Source: JAAYEB01 sp035306725
GTDB taxonomy: Bacteria; Fibrobacterota; Chitinivibrionia; Chitinivibrionales; Chitinispirillaceae
Direction of reading: 5' to 3'
Assembly (NCBI GenBank): GCA_035306725.1
Contig: DATGNN010000325.1
Span: forward strand, 1 to 13,940
DNA: 13,940 nucleotides
In this document: one piece after another, positions 1 through 7,602 of the stretch
Layout: the number at the start of each line of letters is the position of its first letter
How positions within the stretch are numbered: position 1 is the stretch's first letter
Position numbers and translations under genes: made by a program
The notes under the pieces: generated by a model
The model's database searches: none
Told to the model about the DNA's origin: nothing
The model's input: only the letters and a program-made list of their open reading frames with translations

Positions 1-1323
1 AGCGGCAACAATAGACTGGGATATTGTATCAATTTCCTCAATTACCGATGTGATTTCAGTTATAACAGAAACTGCATTTTCTGTTTTCTCCTGAATACCT
101 CCAATCTGATTCGCAATTTTACTTGTTGCTTCGGCAGTCTGTTGCGCCAGATTCTTGACTTCCTGAGCAACTACAGCGAATCCTTTTCCTGCATCACCTG
201 CACTTGCTGCTTCAATTGTGGCATTAAGTGCAAGAAGTTTTGTTTGCCGTGCAATATTATCGATTACATCATTTATTGTTGTAATCTCCCTGGCGGCAAC
301 ACCAAGTTCCTGCATGACTGATTGTGCTGTAATCGCTTTTGAAGATGCAGAGGATACTATATGGGATTCATTACTGCAGTTTTTGGCTACTTCATTAAGA
401 GATGAATTCATTTCTTCAATTGATGATGCAACTGTCTGGATTGAAGTAGTAACTTCTTTTGATGATTTTTGCATGCTTTCTATTCGGTTTCTTGCTGAGG
501 TAATCGTTTTAGTTACACTTTGAGATTTTTCTGCCATTTTTGAAGAATCTGACATCATTTTCTCTGAAACCAAAGAAAGTGTTTTTATCGCGTTGGAAAT
601 ATGATCTGCACCATTTGAAGTTACGCTTATCGATTGGCGAAGAGAATCAATTGCTGTGTTTACCGATTCAGCCATAACAGCTGTTTCATCACTTGTATTT
701 ACCTTGCAGTGTTGTGTAAGATCACGATTTCCCAGAGATTTCATTGCAGATTGAACCGATTCCAGTGGCTGGACAATGCGTGAACTAAATACCAAAGTAG
801 CAAAAATTGAAATAATAACCAGCACTACTCCAAATACAAGCAGTAATAAAAATGATGAAAGTACATCGGAGTTAACGGAAGATAGCGATATCCCTATAAT
901 TATAGTCCCATATTGTTGCTCACCAAATTTTATTCTAGAAGCTTTTTCAATATACGAACCTTTCTTAATCGGTTCATTGTTGAAACTTTTTAATTTTTCT
1001 TCAATATTAATGCTATCTGGATTATACCCGCTCAGGAATTTATTTGAATTATCATAGATCAGAATGTATGAGACTGCTCCAACAGCTTTTGCAACATTAA
1101 ATCCCTCACCAATAGCATCAAAACGGTCGGTATCAAGAGCAACGCCTAAACCAAATGCCAAAAGATCAGTTGCTGATGTAACCTGCTCGTTTAGTACCCC
1201 CAGAAGTTCATTTCTTTTATTGGCTGGAAAATAGATTAAAGAAAATATGGTCATGGCCAATACGAGTGTAACTGGTAAGAGTGCTATTTTGTTTCGTATA
1301 CGCTTTTTAAAGAAATCAAACAT
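1..1323 (-). CDS. Methyl-accepting chemotaxis protein, C-terminus cut by the window edge
   Basis: This is a membrane chemoreceptor that would signal through CheA/CheW. The frame is open from the ATG at 1323 to base 1 and gives 441 residues. The start follows a good AAGGA ribosome site. Predicted order: TM1 at about residues 11-33, a periplasmic sensor of about 125 residues (34-157) that may be a single Cache-like fold, TM2 at about 158-181, HAMP at about 181-235, then a long helical signalling domain. The hairpin tip is clear at residues 357-392, with IARQTKLLALNATIEAAS followed by AGDAGKGFAVVAQEV. Two tip positions are unusual: the consensus QTN is QTK (K362), and the consensus EAAR is EAAS (S374). 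The second corresponds to the Tsr arginine at the trimer contact. The return helix and any C-terminal pentapeptide lie outside the window. The ligand is unknown. The gene diverges from the riboswitch-btu operon. Confidence 0.95.
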   Translation of the reverse strand, partial: MFDFFKKRIRNKIALLPVTLVLAMTIFSLIYFPANKRNELLGVLNEQVTSATDLLAFGLGVALDTDRFDAIGEGFNVAKAVGAVSYILIYDNSNKFLSGYNPDSINIEEKLKSFNNEPIKKGSYIEKASRIKFGEQQYGTIIIGISLSSVNSDVLSSFLLLLVFGVVLVIISIFATLVFSSRIVQPLESVQSAMKSLGNRDLTQHCKVNTSDETAVMAESVNTAIDSLRQSISVTSNGADHISNAIKTLSLVSEKMMSDSSKMAEKSQSVTKTITSARNRIESMQKSSKEVTTSIQTVASSIEEMNSSLNEVAKNCSNESHIVSSASSKAITAQSVMQELGVAAREITTINDVIDNIARQTKLLALNATIEAASAGDAGKGFAVVAQEVKNLAQQTAEATSKIANQIGGIQEKTENAVSVITEITSVIEEIDTISQSIVAA

Positions 1324-1378
1324 GGTTGTTCCTTCTGAAATTTATTCTGTTTAGATACATTTATATTACATGAAGGAA

Positions 1379-1407
1379 ATTTTACTGTACACAAACATTA
1401 AAATCAA
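1379..1407 (-). promoter_or_regulatory. Possible sigma-70 promoter for the chemoreceptor gene
   Basis: Read on the minus strand there is a TTGATT at 1402-1407, a 17-nt spacer and a TAAAAT at 1379-1384. This would start transcription about 48 nt upstream of the ATG at 1323. Spacing is ideal, but the -10 is imperfect and the region is AT-rich, so a chance match is possible. I saw no FliA-type promoter here. Confidence 0.35.
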
Positions 1408-1552
1408 GGTGTTTTATTCTTTTTTTAAAGCAACAACATACTCTATTATGGTAAAACAGCAAAATAACACCAGTTTACAGTTCAGCTTTTATACACGCGT
1501 GACACAACGTTCTTTCTATTTTGGGGAACAGGTAAAAGTTGCAGTTGAATTA

Positions 1553-1558
1553 TATACT
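1553..1558 (+). promoter_or_regulatory. Possible -10 element for the riboswitch-btuFDC transcript
   Basis: TATACT lies about 48 nt ahead of the riboswitch aptamer. No good -35 hexamer is seen 16 to 18 nt upstream, so this is only the best -10 candidate in the 1324-1605 intergenic stretch. Nothing else in that stretch looks like a gene. Confidence 0.22.
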
Positions 1559-1605
1559 TGAAAAACAGCCAAGCAGAACCTAATTTTGAGATTCGATTTA
1601 TTTTC

Positions 1606-1799
1606 AGGTTTCATGTACAGGGGAATCCCGTGCAAGTCGGGAACGGACCCGCCACTGTAATCCATGTTTACCTTTTCAGGAATGCCGATGTTGTTACATA
1701 AATTGTAATGCTTTCTGGAAGGGGAGGACAGGGGAGTCAGGATACCTGCCTGTGAAACTTATAACCCATCAGGTCTTCGTGGAGTAAGATCAGAGGTTA
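1606..1799 (+). promoter_or_regulatory. Cobalamin (B12) riboswitch with its expression platform
   Basis: This is an adenosyl- or methylcobalamin-sensing leader RNA in front of the B12 import genes. Hallmarks are all visible. The core GTGCAAGTCGGGAACGGACC and the following CCGCCACTG lie at 1630-1657. The B12 box AGTCAGGATACCTGCC is at 1735-1750, one base off the usual AGACC form. A closing P1 helix pairs 1606-1613 with 1753-1760. The variable arm holds a TTACA/TGTAA hairpin and a longer CCTTTTCAG/CTGGAAGG stem. Downstream of P1, TAACC (1762-1766) can pair with GGTTA (1795-1799), helped by ATC/GAT inside. GGTTA overlaps the AGAGG ribosome site of btuF. GTGG at 1779-1782 in that hairpin can pair with CCAC in the L5 loop (1652-1655). 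This fits the known kissing-loop, translation-off mechanism. No U-run terminator was seen. Confidence 0.95.
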
Positions 1800-1804
1800 C
1801 TGTT

Positions 1805-2728
1805 TTGATTCACTTTTATCGATTCTTATTCTCTTTCCTAAATAAAAAAAGCACCTCATATAGTGTTATAATATTATTATCAACACTTATCATATACTCC
1901 TGTTCAGATACTGCAAATGAGTGCAAATGCACGAATACTCCTTCAAGAGTAATTTCCATGGCTCCCAGCGTTACTGAAATTATTTATGCCCTTTCATTAC
2001 AGAACAGATTGGTTGGAGTATCTTCATTTTGCAAATATCCTGCTGAAGTTCGCGAATTACCAACTGTTGGTGGATATATTAATCCTGATTATGAACAGAT
2101 TTTAAAACTGAAACCAGATCTGGTTATACTTTTAGAGGAACATGTCAATGTTATCGAATTCCTTAAAAAACATAAGATTGAGTATCTTAAGGTTGATAAT
2201 GACAGTTGCAGTGCAATATTAAATTCAATCAAGACTATTGCTCAGATCTGTGGGGCACGCATAAGGGGTGAAGAACTGGTTAAAGAGATGTGGAAGAAAC
2301 TGAATAAAGTACCTTCATCGCCTAAGCGTCCTAAAATACTAATCTGTATTGGAAGAAACGGTGTTGGCAACGGCAAAGTTGAAAAAGTTTATGCTGCCGG
2401 CAGAAAGAGTTTTTATAACGAACTTATCGTTACATCTGGTGGTGTAAATGCTTGCATTGATTCTAATGCTCAATATCCAACGATTTCGGTAGAAGGTATT
2501 ATAAGGCTTGAACCTGATATCATTATTGATTGCTCTTCTTCAATGGAGAAAATATCATTAAAATCAATTGTAAAAGATTGGGAATCACTTGATATGATGA
2601 AAGCAGTAAAAACAGGAGATGTTTACAGTCTGTCAGATGATTTTGTTACAATACCTGGCCCCCGTATTGTTTTAATTGCAGATAAATTCAGGTCGATTGT
2701 CAATGGCTGGAATCATAAAAATGGATAA
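1805..2728 (+). CDS. btuF: Cobalamin ABC transporter substrate-binding lipoprotein (BtuF-like)
   Basis: This is a periplasmic or membrane-anchored binding protein that would capture cobalamin and hand it to the BtuC permease. It has 307 residues with a hydrophobic signal at about residues 19-32 and a lipobox-like IYSC ending at C33, so it is probably a lipoprotein. The BtuF/FecB-like fold begins near residue 47 with RVISMAPSVTEIIYAL, then a G-Y-INPDYEQILKLKPDLVI stretch typical of this family. The start is the TTG at 1805, with AGAGG 8 nt upstream. No other in-frame start would keep the signal peptide. It follows the B12 riboswitch directly, which is the main reason to call it cobalamin-specific rather than a siderophore or heme binder. 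Its stop overlaps the btuD start by 8 nt. Confidence 0.9.
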   Translation: MIHFYRFLFSFLNKKSTSYSVIILLSTLIIYSCSDTANECKCTNTPSRVISMAPSVTEIIYALSLQNRLVGVSSFCKYPAEVRELPTVGGYINPDYEQILKLKPDLVILLEEHVNVIEFLKKHKIEYLKVDNDSCSAILNSIKTIAQICGARIRGEELVKEMWKKLNKVPSSPKRPKILICIGRNGVGNGKVEKVYAAGRKSFYNELIVTSGGVNACIDSNAQYPTISVEGIIRLEPDIIIDCSSSMEKISLKSIVKDWESLDMMKAVKTGDVYSLSDDFVTIPGPRIVLIADKFRSIVNGWNHKNG

Positions 2729-3533
2729 ATCTTCAACTGGAAGGCTAACTGTAAGAGATCTTGACTTTTCTTATAAAAAAAACGGCCAGATCCTTTATGA
2801 TATATCATTTAATGTAAATTCAGGAGAATCCTGGGCAATAATTGGAAAAAACGGATCTGGAAAGACAACATTACTTAGATGTATTGGAAGGTTTGTCAGT
2901 ACACCTTACGGAAAAATATTTCTTGATGGCAAAGATTTAAATCTTTACAGTAATCGCGAACGTGCTTTTTATTTAACCTATGTCCCACAGGCTTCAGGAC
3001 GCGAAAATGTATTTTTTACTGTAAAGGATTATGTTTTACTGAGTCGGTATCCGTATAGACGATTACTTTCTAATCCGGATGAAAATGACATTATTGTTAA
3101 GGATGCACTTGATCTTACTGACATTTCTTCACTATCAAGTCGTTTCATGAATACCCTTAGTGGTGGGGAACTCCAACGTGTATATATTGCGGGAGCAGTA
3201 GCCCAAAGGTCCCGGATTATGCTTCTTGATGAACCTGTTTCATTTCTGGACCCTCTTCATCAGGAGCTTATATATAAAGCTTTAAAAAGGATTCATCGCA
3301 GCTATAAAACAACAATGATAACAATTACTCATGATATTAATGCTGCATTGAACCGATATTCACATATACTTGCACTTAAAGACGGAAAGGTTGTATTTGC
3401 CGGAGATGTTAAGAGGTTTTTGACCCACTGTCCCGATATTTTGAGTGATATTTACTCTCTTACATACGATAAAATTTACATAGATGCAAACGGTAAAAGA
3501 GTTTTGTTCCCAGAGATTAAATATCATGAATAA
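2721..3533 (+). CDS. btuD: Cobalamin ABC transporter ATP-binding protein (BtuD-like)
   Basis: This is the cytoplasmic ATPase that powers B12 import. It has 270 residues from the ATG at 2721. Walker A GKNGSGKTT is at 42-50, the Q-loop glutamine at 90, the signature LSGGE at 146-150, Walker B IMLLDE at 166-171, a D-loop near 177 and the switch histidine H204 in ITHD. All catalytic motifs are intact. The start could also be the ATG at 2703 or TTG codons further up. I chose 2721 because it gives the overlap ATGGATAA with the btuF stop, the same form as the btuD-btuC junction, and leaves a normal short N-terminus before the first strand. The family is FecE/BtuD/HmuV-like. The cobalamin role rests on the operon and its riboswitch. 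Confidence 0.92.
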   Translation: MDKSSTGRLTVRDLDFSYKKNGQILYDISFNVNSGESWAIIGKNGSGKTTLLRCIGRFVSTPYGKIFLDGKDLNLYSNRERAFYLTYVPQASGRENVFFTVKDYVLLSRYPYRRLLSNPDENDIIVKDALDLTDISSLSSRFMNTLSGGELQRVYIAGAVAQRSRIMLLDEPVSFLDPLHQELIYKALKRIHRSYKTTMITITHDINAALNRYSHILALKDGKVVFAGDVKRFLTHCPDILSDIYSLTYDKIYIDANGKRVLFPEIKYHE

Positions 3534-4509
3534 TAATTTTTCTGTTCGATTCTTTTTACTCGTTATATTTACTTTATCAGTTCTTTTGCTGGCTCCTTTT
3601 ACTGGTATGGAATTTATCTCATTAGGAGATATAATTAATGATCCTTTCAGTAAAAAAATTTTCGTGTCAATACGATTGCCAAGAGTACTTACAGCTTTTT
3701 GTGCCGGGGCAGGTCTGGCTTTAAGCGGCATGGTTTTCCAGGCGATTTTTCGCAATCCGATGGCAGATCCATTTACTCTTGGCGTAGCAAGCGGCGCATC
3801 ATGCGGAGCTGCAGTAACAATAATATGCGGATTATCCGGTACGATTTTAGGTATATCTTATATAACTCTGGGAGCATTTGCCGGAAGTTTCGTGTCAATT
3901 TTAATGGTTTTTGGGTTGTCAAAACTGAAAAATAATTTTACACCTGTAATAATGCTTCTTGCAGGTATTGCTGTCAGTTTCTTGTTTTCCAGCAGTCTGA
4001 TGTTTATTCAATATATCAGCAGCTACAGGGACTCATTTCACATTATAAGATGGTTGATGGGCGGCCTTGACATTTTTGGGTATGAACCATTAATTACCAT
4101 AGTGATATTCTTGTCATTCGGAGCCATTGTTATCTTGAGCAAATTAATCGAACTTGATCATATTATGACTGGAGATGATATCGCCCGCAGCAGGGGAGTT
4201 AACATTACAAAAACGAAATATGTTCTCTTGTCAGTTTCTACTCTCCTGATTGGCAGTATCGTATCTGTATGTGGCCCGATAGGATTTGTCGGGCTCATGA
4301 TACCTCATATATGCAGAATGATTTTTGCATCTAATCATACAAAACTTGGACCATCTGTTTTTCTGCTTGGTGGAACTTTTCTTGTAATTTGTGATACTTT
4401 TGCAAGAACAATCATTGCCCCCTCCGAATTGCCTGTCGGAATATTGACATCCATGTTGGGTGCGCCGTTTTTTCTCTGGTTATTGATAAGAAAAAATGTC
4501 TGGTATTGA
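3526..4509 (+). CDS. btuC: Cobalamin ABC transporter permease (BtuC/FecCD family)
   Basis: This is an inner-membrane permease, expected to form a dimer with about ten membrane helices per subunit. It has 327 residues, the usual FecCD length. Family blocks seen: IRLPRVLTAFCAGAGLALSG at 49-68, FRNPMADPFTLGV with an SGA turn at 75-91, the cytoplasmic coupling region around 205-235, GPIGFVGLMIPHICR at 250-264, and ELPVGILTSMLGAPFF near the C-terminus. The start is the ATG at 3526, which overlaps the btuD stop as ATGAATAA, with AGAG 10 nt upstream. Longer starts would lie inside btuD. The gene order is binding protein, ATPase, permease. The 3' end converges on cheY with a 19-nt gap and no obvious terminator hairpin between them. 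Confidence 0.93.
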   Translation: MNNNFSVRFFLLVIFTLSVLLLAPFTGMEFISLGDIINDPFSKKIFVSIRLPRVLTAFCAGAGLALSGMVFQAIFRNPMADPFTLGVASGASCGAAVTIICGLSGTILGISYITLGAFAGSFVSILMVFGLSKLKNNFTPVIMLLAGIAVSFLFSSSLMFIQYISSYRDSFHIIRWLMGGLDIFGYEPLITIVIFLSFGAIVILSKLIELDHIMTGDDIARSRGVNITKTKYVLLSVSTLLIGSIVSVCGPIGFVGLMIPHICRMIFASNHTKLGPSVFLLGGTFLVICDTFARTIIAPSELPVGILTSMLGAPFFLWLLIRKNVWY

Positions 4510-4528
4510 ATAAATTTATATGTCAAAT

Positions 4529-4885
4529 TCAGATTCCCAGTTTTTCTTTTAATGCTTCAGGTGTAAAAGGTTTTACCAGATAGTTGTTGGCTCCAGCCTT
4601 AAGTGCTTCAACTACTCTGGATTTTTCAGATTCGGAAGTACACATGATAATTTTCACACTGCTATAAGCATTATCAGCACGTACCTTTTTCAGAAAAGTA
4701 AATCCATCCATTACAGGCATGTTCCAATCCAGAAAAATGAGATCAACAGGCATATTTTGTTGAAGAACCTTTAATGCTTCTTCACCATCTCCAGCTTCAA
4801 CGATATCGGTTATACCAAGACTATTGATTTGAGTTTTTTGTATTCTTCTCATAGTAGTGGAATCATCGACCAACATTATCTTCAT
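4529..4885 (-). CDS. Single-domain response regulator, CheY-like
   Basis: This is a stand-alone receiver domain of 118 residues with no output domain. The acidic pair D7/D8, phosphoacceptor D53 in FLDWNMP, switch T83, aromatic Y102 and conserved K105 in VKPF are all present, so it should be phosphorylated. The start is the ATG at 4885, with AAGGA 8 nt upstream. A TTG two codons earlier would sit only 2 nt from that site. CheY-like proteins of this type can bind the flagellar switch, or serve as phosphate sinks or adaptors. No cheA or fliM is in the window to decide. It lies downstream of an HDOD gene on the same strand, but 194 nt away, so it is probably transcribed separately. Confidence 0.93.
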   Translation of the reverse strand: MKIMLVDDSTTMRRIQKTQINSLGITDIVEAGDGEEALKVLQQNMPVDLIFLDWNMPVMDGFTFLKKVRADNAYSSVKIIMCTSESEKSRVVEALKAGANNYLVKPFTPEALKEKLGI

Positions 4886-4954
4886 ATTCAAAATCCTTCT
4901 ATCCGTTTTTATTAAAATTCCATATTACATAACCTAAATGGAGACGATTAATTT

Positions 4955-4967
4955 GCAACAATGTTGC
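4955..4967. repeat. 13-bp perfect palindrome upstream of the cheY-like gene
   Basis: The half-sites GCAACA and TGTTGC flank one central base, about 70 nt ahead of the cheY start and inside the 194-nt gap to the HDOD gene. The symmetry and position suggest an operator, but no protein partner or convincing promoter can be assigned. Confidence 0.3.
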
Positions 4968-5079
4968 TGTGAATCATTCTGCCTGGTACCCGACATGAAC
5001 CATTTATCCAAAAGTATTTGAAAATGACTCGCGTAAAGGAATCGTTACTACAATGATTAATATAGAAAAAATTCATTAT

Positions 5080-5964
5080 TCAAACTGCCCTGAGCTGAAA
5101 CGTGGAATTTTGAGATTCTAAAGTAAGCACCAGATCGGAACGCTCAACCTCATATTCTGCAAGACGCAGGTAGCTGTCGATATTATCTGGTGTAAGCTTC
5201 AAATACTGCAAGGCTTTTTTATTTCCATTAGAAATCTGGCCTTCAAAAGAACCCAGACACGAATTACAAAGAATGTACTCAGCCAGATAAGCTGCAGATG
5301 CGATTGAACGGAAACTATCCGGTGCTTTTTCCGGATTGTGATGATAACGTATGGCACTTATTATTGCCAAATCCAAATTCCAGAACTCAAGTAATGCGCT
5401 TCCCAAGACAGCATGATTTTCTGTTGGTATTACAATTTTTTCAGCCTCAAGATATGAGATTTCCTCCTTTAAGGCAAGTTCAATTATCCGTTCAAATTCA
5501 TCATGGAAAAACTGATCCAAAACCAATATACCAATATCGTGAAACAAACCTGCAAGAAACAGAGAATGATGGTTAGCGGTAGAGAAATCTACTGATTCAT
5601 AAATGTTACTTGTAAGGAACCCAGTAGCAAGTGAGTGTTTCCAGAAATATTTATAATCTAGAACATTGGATTTGCTCGAAAAATTTTTTATCAGACTGAC
5701 CGCCATTGCGATATGACCAATTTCATTAAAACCTATACGTGTAATTGCAAGTTTAATTGAGGTAATCTTGTTTCCGGAAGTACTGTAAAATGTTGAATTC
5801 GCAACTTTTAAAATATTTGAAGCAATTGATGGATCCTGTTCAATAATTCGTGCAAGAATTGAGGCATTCCCGGTATCTGAAGCAATTATTTCTCGTATTC
5901 GCAAGGCGATCTTGGGCAGTGTCGGAAGTCCCTTGATATCTGATAATCGCTGTAATAAATTCAT
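5080..5964 (-). CDS. HDOD domain signalling protein
   Basis: The protein has 294 residues, most of it one HDOD domain (about 10-215), a relative of the HD metal-dependent phosphohydrolases. It opens with the typical LPTLPKIALRI and LARIIEQDPSIASNILKVAN blocks. HD-type residues are kept: H110, H142-D143 in GLFHDIG, H184 in ENHAVLGSALLEFWNL, and H208-H209. HDOD proteins are usually signalling or regulatory proteins near chemotaxis, motility or two-component genes, and most have no proven enzyme activity. The C-terminal 75 residues are helical and show no known domain. The start is the ATG at 5964, with GAGGAAA 7 nt upstream and a strong promoter just beyond. The neighbouring cheY supports a role in sensing or motility, which is inferred. 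Confidence 0.9.
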   Translation of the reverse strand: MNLLQRLSDIKGLPTLPKIALRIREIIASDTGNASILARIIEQDPSIASNILKVANSTFYSTSGNKITSIKLAITRIGFNEIGHIAMAVSLIKNFSSKSNVLDYKYFWKHSLATGFLTSNIYESVDFSTANHHSLFLAGLFHDIGILVLDQFFHDEFERIIELALKEEISYLEAEKIVIPTENHAVLGSALLEFWNLDLAIISAIRYHHNPEKAPDSFRSIASAAYLAEYILCNSCLGSFEGQISNGNKKALQYLKLTPDNIDSYLRLAEYEVERSDLVLTLESQNSTFQLRAV

Positions 5965-5996
5965 ATATCGGTTTCCTCAAAACAGAATCAGTGGTA

Positions 5997-6025
5997 AGTA
6001 TATCATCATTGGTTCTTATGGTCAA
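5997..6025 (-). promoter_or_regulatory. Strong sigma-70 type promoter for the HDOD gene
   Basis: Read on the minus strand there is TTGACC at 6020-6025, a 17-nt spacer and TATACT at 5997-6002. Each hexamer is one base from consensus. The transcript would start near 5990, giving a leader of about 25 nt that holds the GAGGAAA ribosome site. This is the best promoter match in the window. Confidence 0.7.
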
Positions 6026-6236
6026 GTTTGATTACTTTGAGTTTAATAGTTTAATATTAAATTTTTTTTATATGTATATCCAACATTGAGTTTACCATTA
6101 TTTTAACAGCCATAACTTATGATCTGGAGGATATTCTCAGTTAACCTTTATATAGGCTGCATTATGTTGCGATTTGCCGGGTATGAAAAATCGGGGTAAA
6201 CAGGGCGTTTAAATACTTTTACTAAAACAGCCAGTC

Positions 6237-7397
6237 TTATCTGAATAACTTGAATGCTTTAAATAAAAGAACCGGGTGTCTAGAAAATGTACGGACAAAT
6301 ACTCTAAGATAATTCATTTTTTGTGGATCTTCTTTTGACAGGGATACTGCAATCCTGTTAAGAAAATCATCATCTGCATTTTTTGTAACAAATTCTTTAA
6401 GTGAATAAGATCTGATTTGTTGTTTTCCATATCTTTTATCCCAGACCTGTTGATATTTGTTAAGGAAGGAGTAATCTATACTTCCATTACTGAAAGCCCT
6501 GGCAGCAATTTGTCCACAGTGTTTTCCGGCATAGAGTGAATATGCAATGCCCGCTCCGCTTAGACAGTTTACCTGACGAGCAGCATCACCTGCCAGCATA
6601 ACACCATCACGAACAAGAGGGCGAATCCATTTTGTAACAGGAACTCCACCACAGTGGGTATTGGTAATTCTGGCAGCTGGAAATTCAGAATTTATGAAGC
6701 GATTTAAAGATTCAAGAGCACTTCCAGCTTTACTATTTACACCTAATATTCCCAGTCCCACATTTGCTTCACCTTTTCCTCTGGGAAAAACCCAGGCATA
6801 ACCACCGGGTGCTACTTTTGAACCAGTATAAAAAATGCAGGTTTCATTATCTATCAATGGAGATATTACACGTGCGAAAGCGCATGTTTCGATATCTTTT
6901 AATTGAAGAGTTGTATTCCAACCAACAAACCGTGCGAGTTTTGATTCAACTCCGTCGGCAAGGATAATACAGTTGGATTTAAGTGATACATCATTTCCAT
7001 AAACCTCATACTCCTTTTCACCTACACGCTTAAGCCCAGTAGTTGCAAATTTAGTATAGTAAGTTACACCAGCATCAATCGCATCTTTTACAATATCGTT
7101 GTCCATTTTTTCACGATCCAGTATGTAACTTTCATCAACATTGGCAATTTCTACTTTTAACCCGTTTGGTGCAACCATTATAGATCGTTTAATGACAGAT
7201 TTAATCCACTCCGGACGAACATCGATATTTTCAACAAGACTTCTATGTCCGATGCCTTCTCCACATCTAACAGGAGTACCAGCCTGGGGCTTTCGTTCCA
7301 GCAAACAAACAGAACGTCCGTTTCGAGCTGCACTCAGAGCTGCCATAGATCCGGCCGGTCCTGCTCCAACAACTATAATATCAAACTGTTTATTCAT
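6237..7397 (-). CDS. Geranylgeranyl reductase family flavoprotein, archaeal-lipid type
   Basis: This is an FAD-dependent reductase expected to saturate double bonds in geranylgeranyl chains. It has 386 residues. The Rossmann FAD motif GAGPAG is at 11-16, an ER acidic end at 34-35, and PVRCGEG at 42-48. The last matches the CGEG signature of archaeal digeranylgeranylglycerophospholipid reductases. PGGYAWVFP at 197-205 matches the substrate-channel motif PxxYxWxFP, and LAGDAAR with a downstream SGAGI loop (268-284) is the second FAD motif. The start is the ATG at 7397, with GGAG 7 nt upstream. A longer frame to 7454 exists but lies inside the ferredoxin gene. The gene overlaps the ferredoxin stop as ATGAATAA and is last in the five-gene operon. 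A plant/bacterial ChlP role or menaquinone reduction (MenJ-like) are alternatives. The CGEG block and neighbours favour prenyl-lipid saturation. Confidence 0.88.
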   Translation of the reverse strand: MNKQFDIIVVGAGPAGSMAALSAARNGRSVCLLERKPQAGTPVRCGEGIGHRSLVENIDVRPEWIKSVIKRSIMVAPNGLKVEIANVDESYILDREKMDNDIVKDAIDAGVTYYTKFATTGLKRVGEKEYEVYGNDVSLKSNCIILADGVESKLARFVGWNTTLQLKDIETCAFARVISPLIDNETCIFYTGSKVAPGGYAWVFPRGKGEANVGLGILGVNSKAGSALESLNRFINSEFPAARITNTHCGGVPVTKWIRPLVRDGVMLAGDAARQVNCLSGAGIAYSLYAGKHCGQIAARAFSNGSIDYSFLNKYQQVWDKRYGKQQIRSYSLKEFVTKNADDDFLNRIAVSLSKEDPQKMNYLRVFVRTFSRHPVLLFKAFKLFR

Positions 7398-7602
7398 CAC
7401 TTTTCTCCGATACTCTTTGATTCTTTTTACTTTTATTAATGCTGAGAGCTCCAAAAGGGCATACCTTTACACATATTGAACACAAGGAACAAGTTGTGTT
7501 ATCGATATACAATTTGTCCTCTAACCGAATTGAATTTGTTTTGCAAACGCTTATGCATGTTCCACATTGATCACAAATATTATAGTCTGCAGTGACAATC
7601 AT
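7390..7602 (-). CDS. Small 2[4Fe-4S] ferredoxin, likely electron donor to the reductase
   Basis: This is a 70-residue soluble ferredoxin. Cluster I ligands are C10, C13, C16 and C20. Cluster II ligands are C38, C41, C44 and C48, the last followed by proline. Both CxxCxxCxxxC motifs are intact. Cluster I ends in CK rather than CP. A charged tail of about 15 residues follows residue 55. The start is the ATG at 7602, with GGAG 8 nt upstream, and it overlaps the TPR gene stop as ATGA. Its position between the TPR gene and the geranylgeranyl reductase, with an 8-nt overlap to the latter, suggests it delivers low-potential electrons to that flavoprotein. Archaeal reductases of this family are known to use ferredoxin. 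The direct pairing is inferred. Confidence 0.9.
   Translation of the reverse strand: MIVTADYNICDQCGTCISVCKTNSIRLEDKLYIDNTTCSLCSICVKVCPFGALSINKSKKNQRVSEKSDE

Noticed and set aside
1370..1561. 63-codon plus-strand frame between the chemoreceptor and the riboswitch
   Set aside because: There is no ribosome site, the composition is low-complexity AT-rich, and it covers the candidate chemoreceptor promoter.
1805..4509. Iron-siderophore or heme importer instead of a B12 importer
   Set aside because: The three proteins fit both families, but the clear cobalamin riboswitch directly ahead of the first gene decides for B12.
4510..4528. Bidirectional terminator between btuC and cheY
   Set aside because: The 19-nt gap holds only an AT palindrome (ATAAATTTAT) with no GC stem.
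6237..7454. Longer reductase start at 7454
   Set aside because: The extra 19 codons lie inside the ferredoxin gene, the upstream sequence is not FAD-fold-like, and the ATG at 7397 has a good ribosome site directly before the FAD motif.
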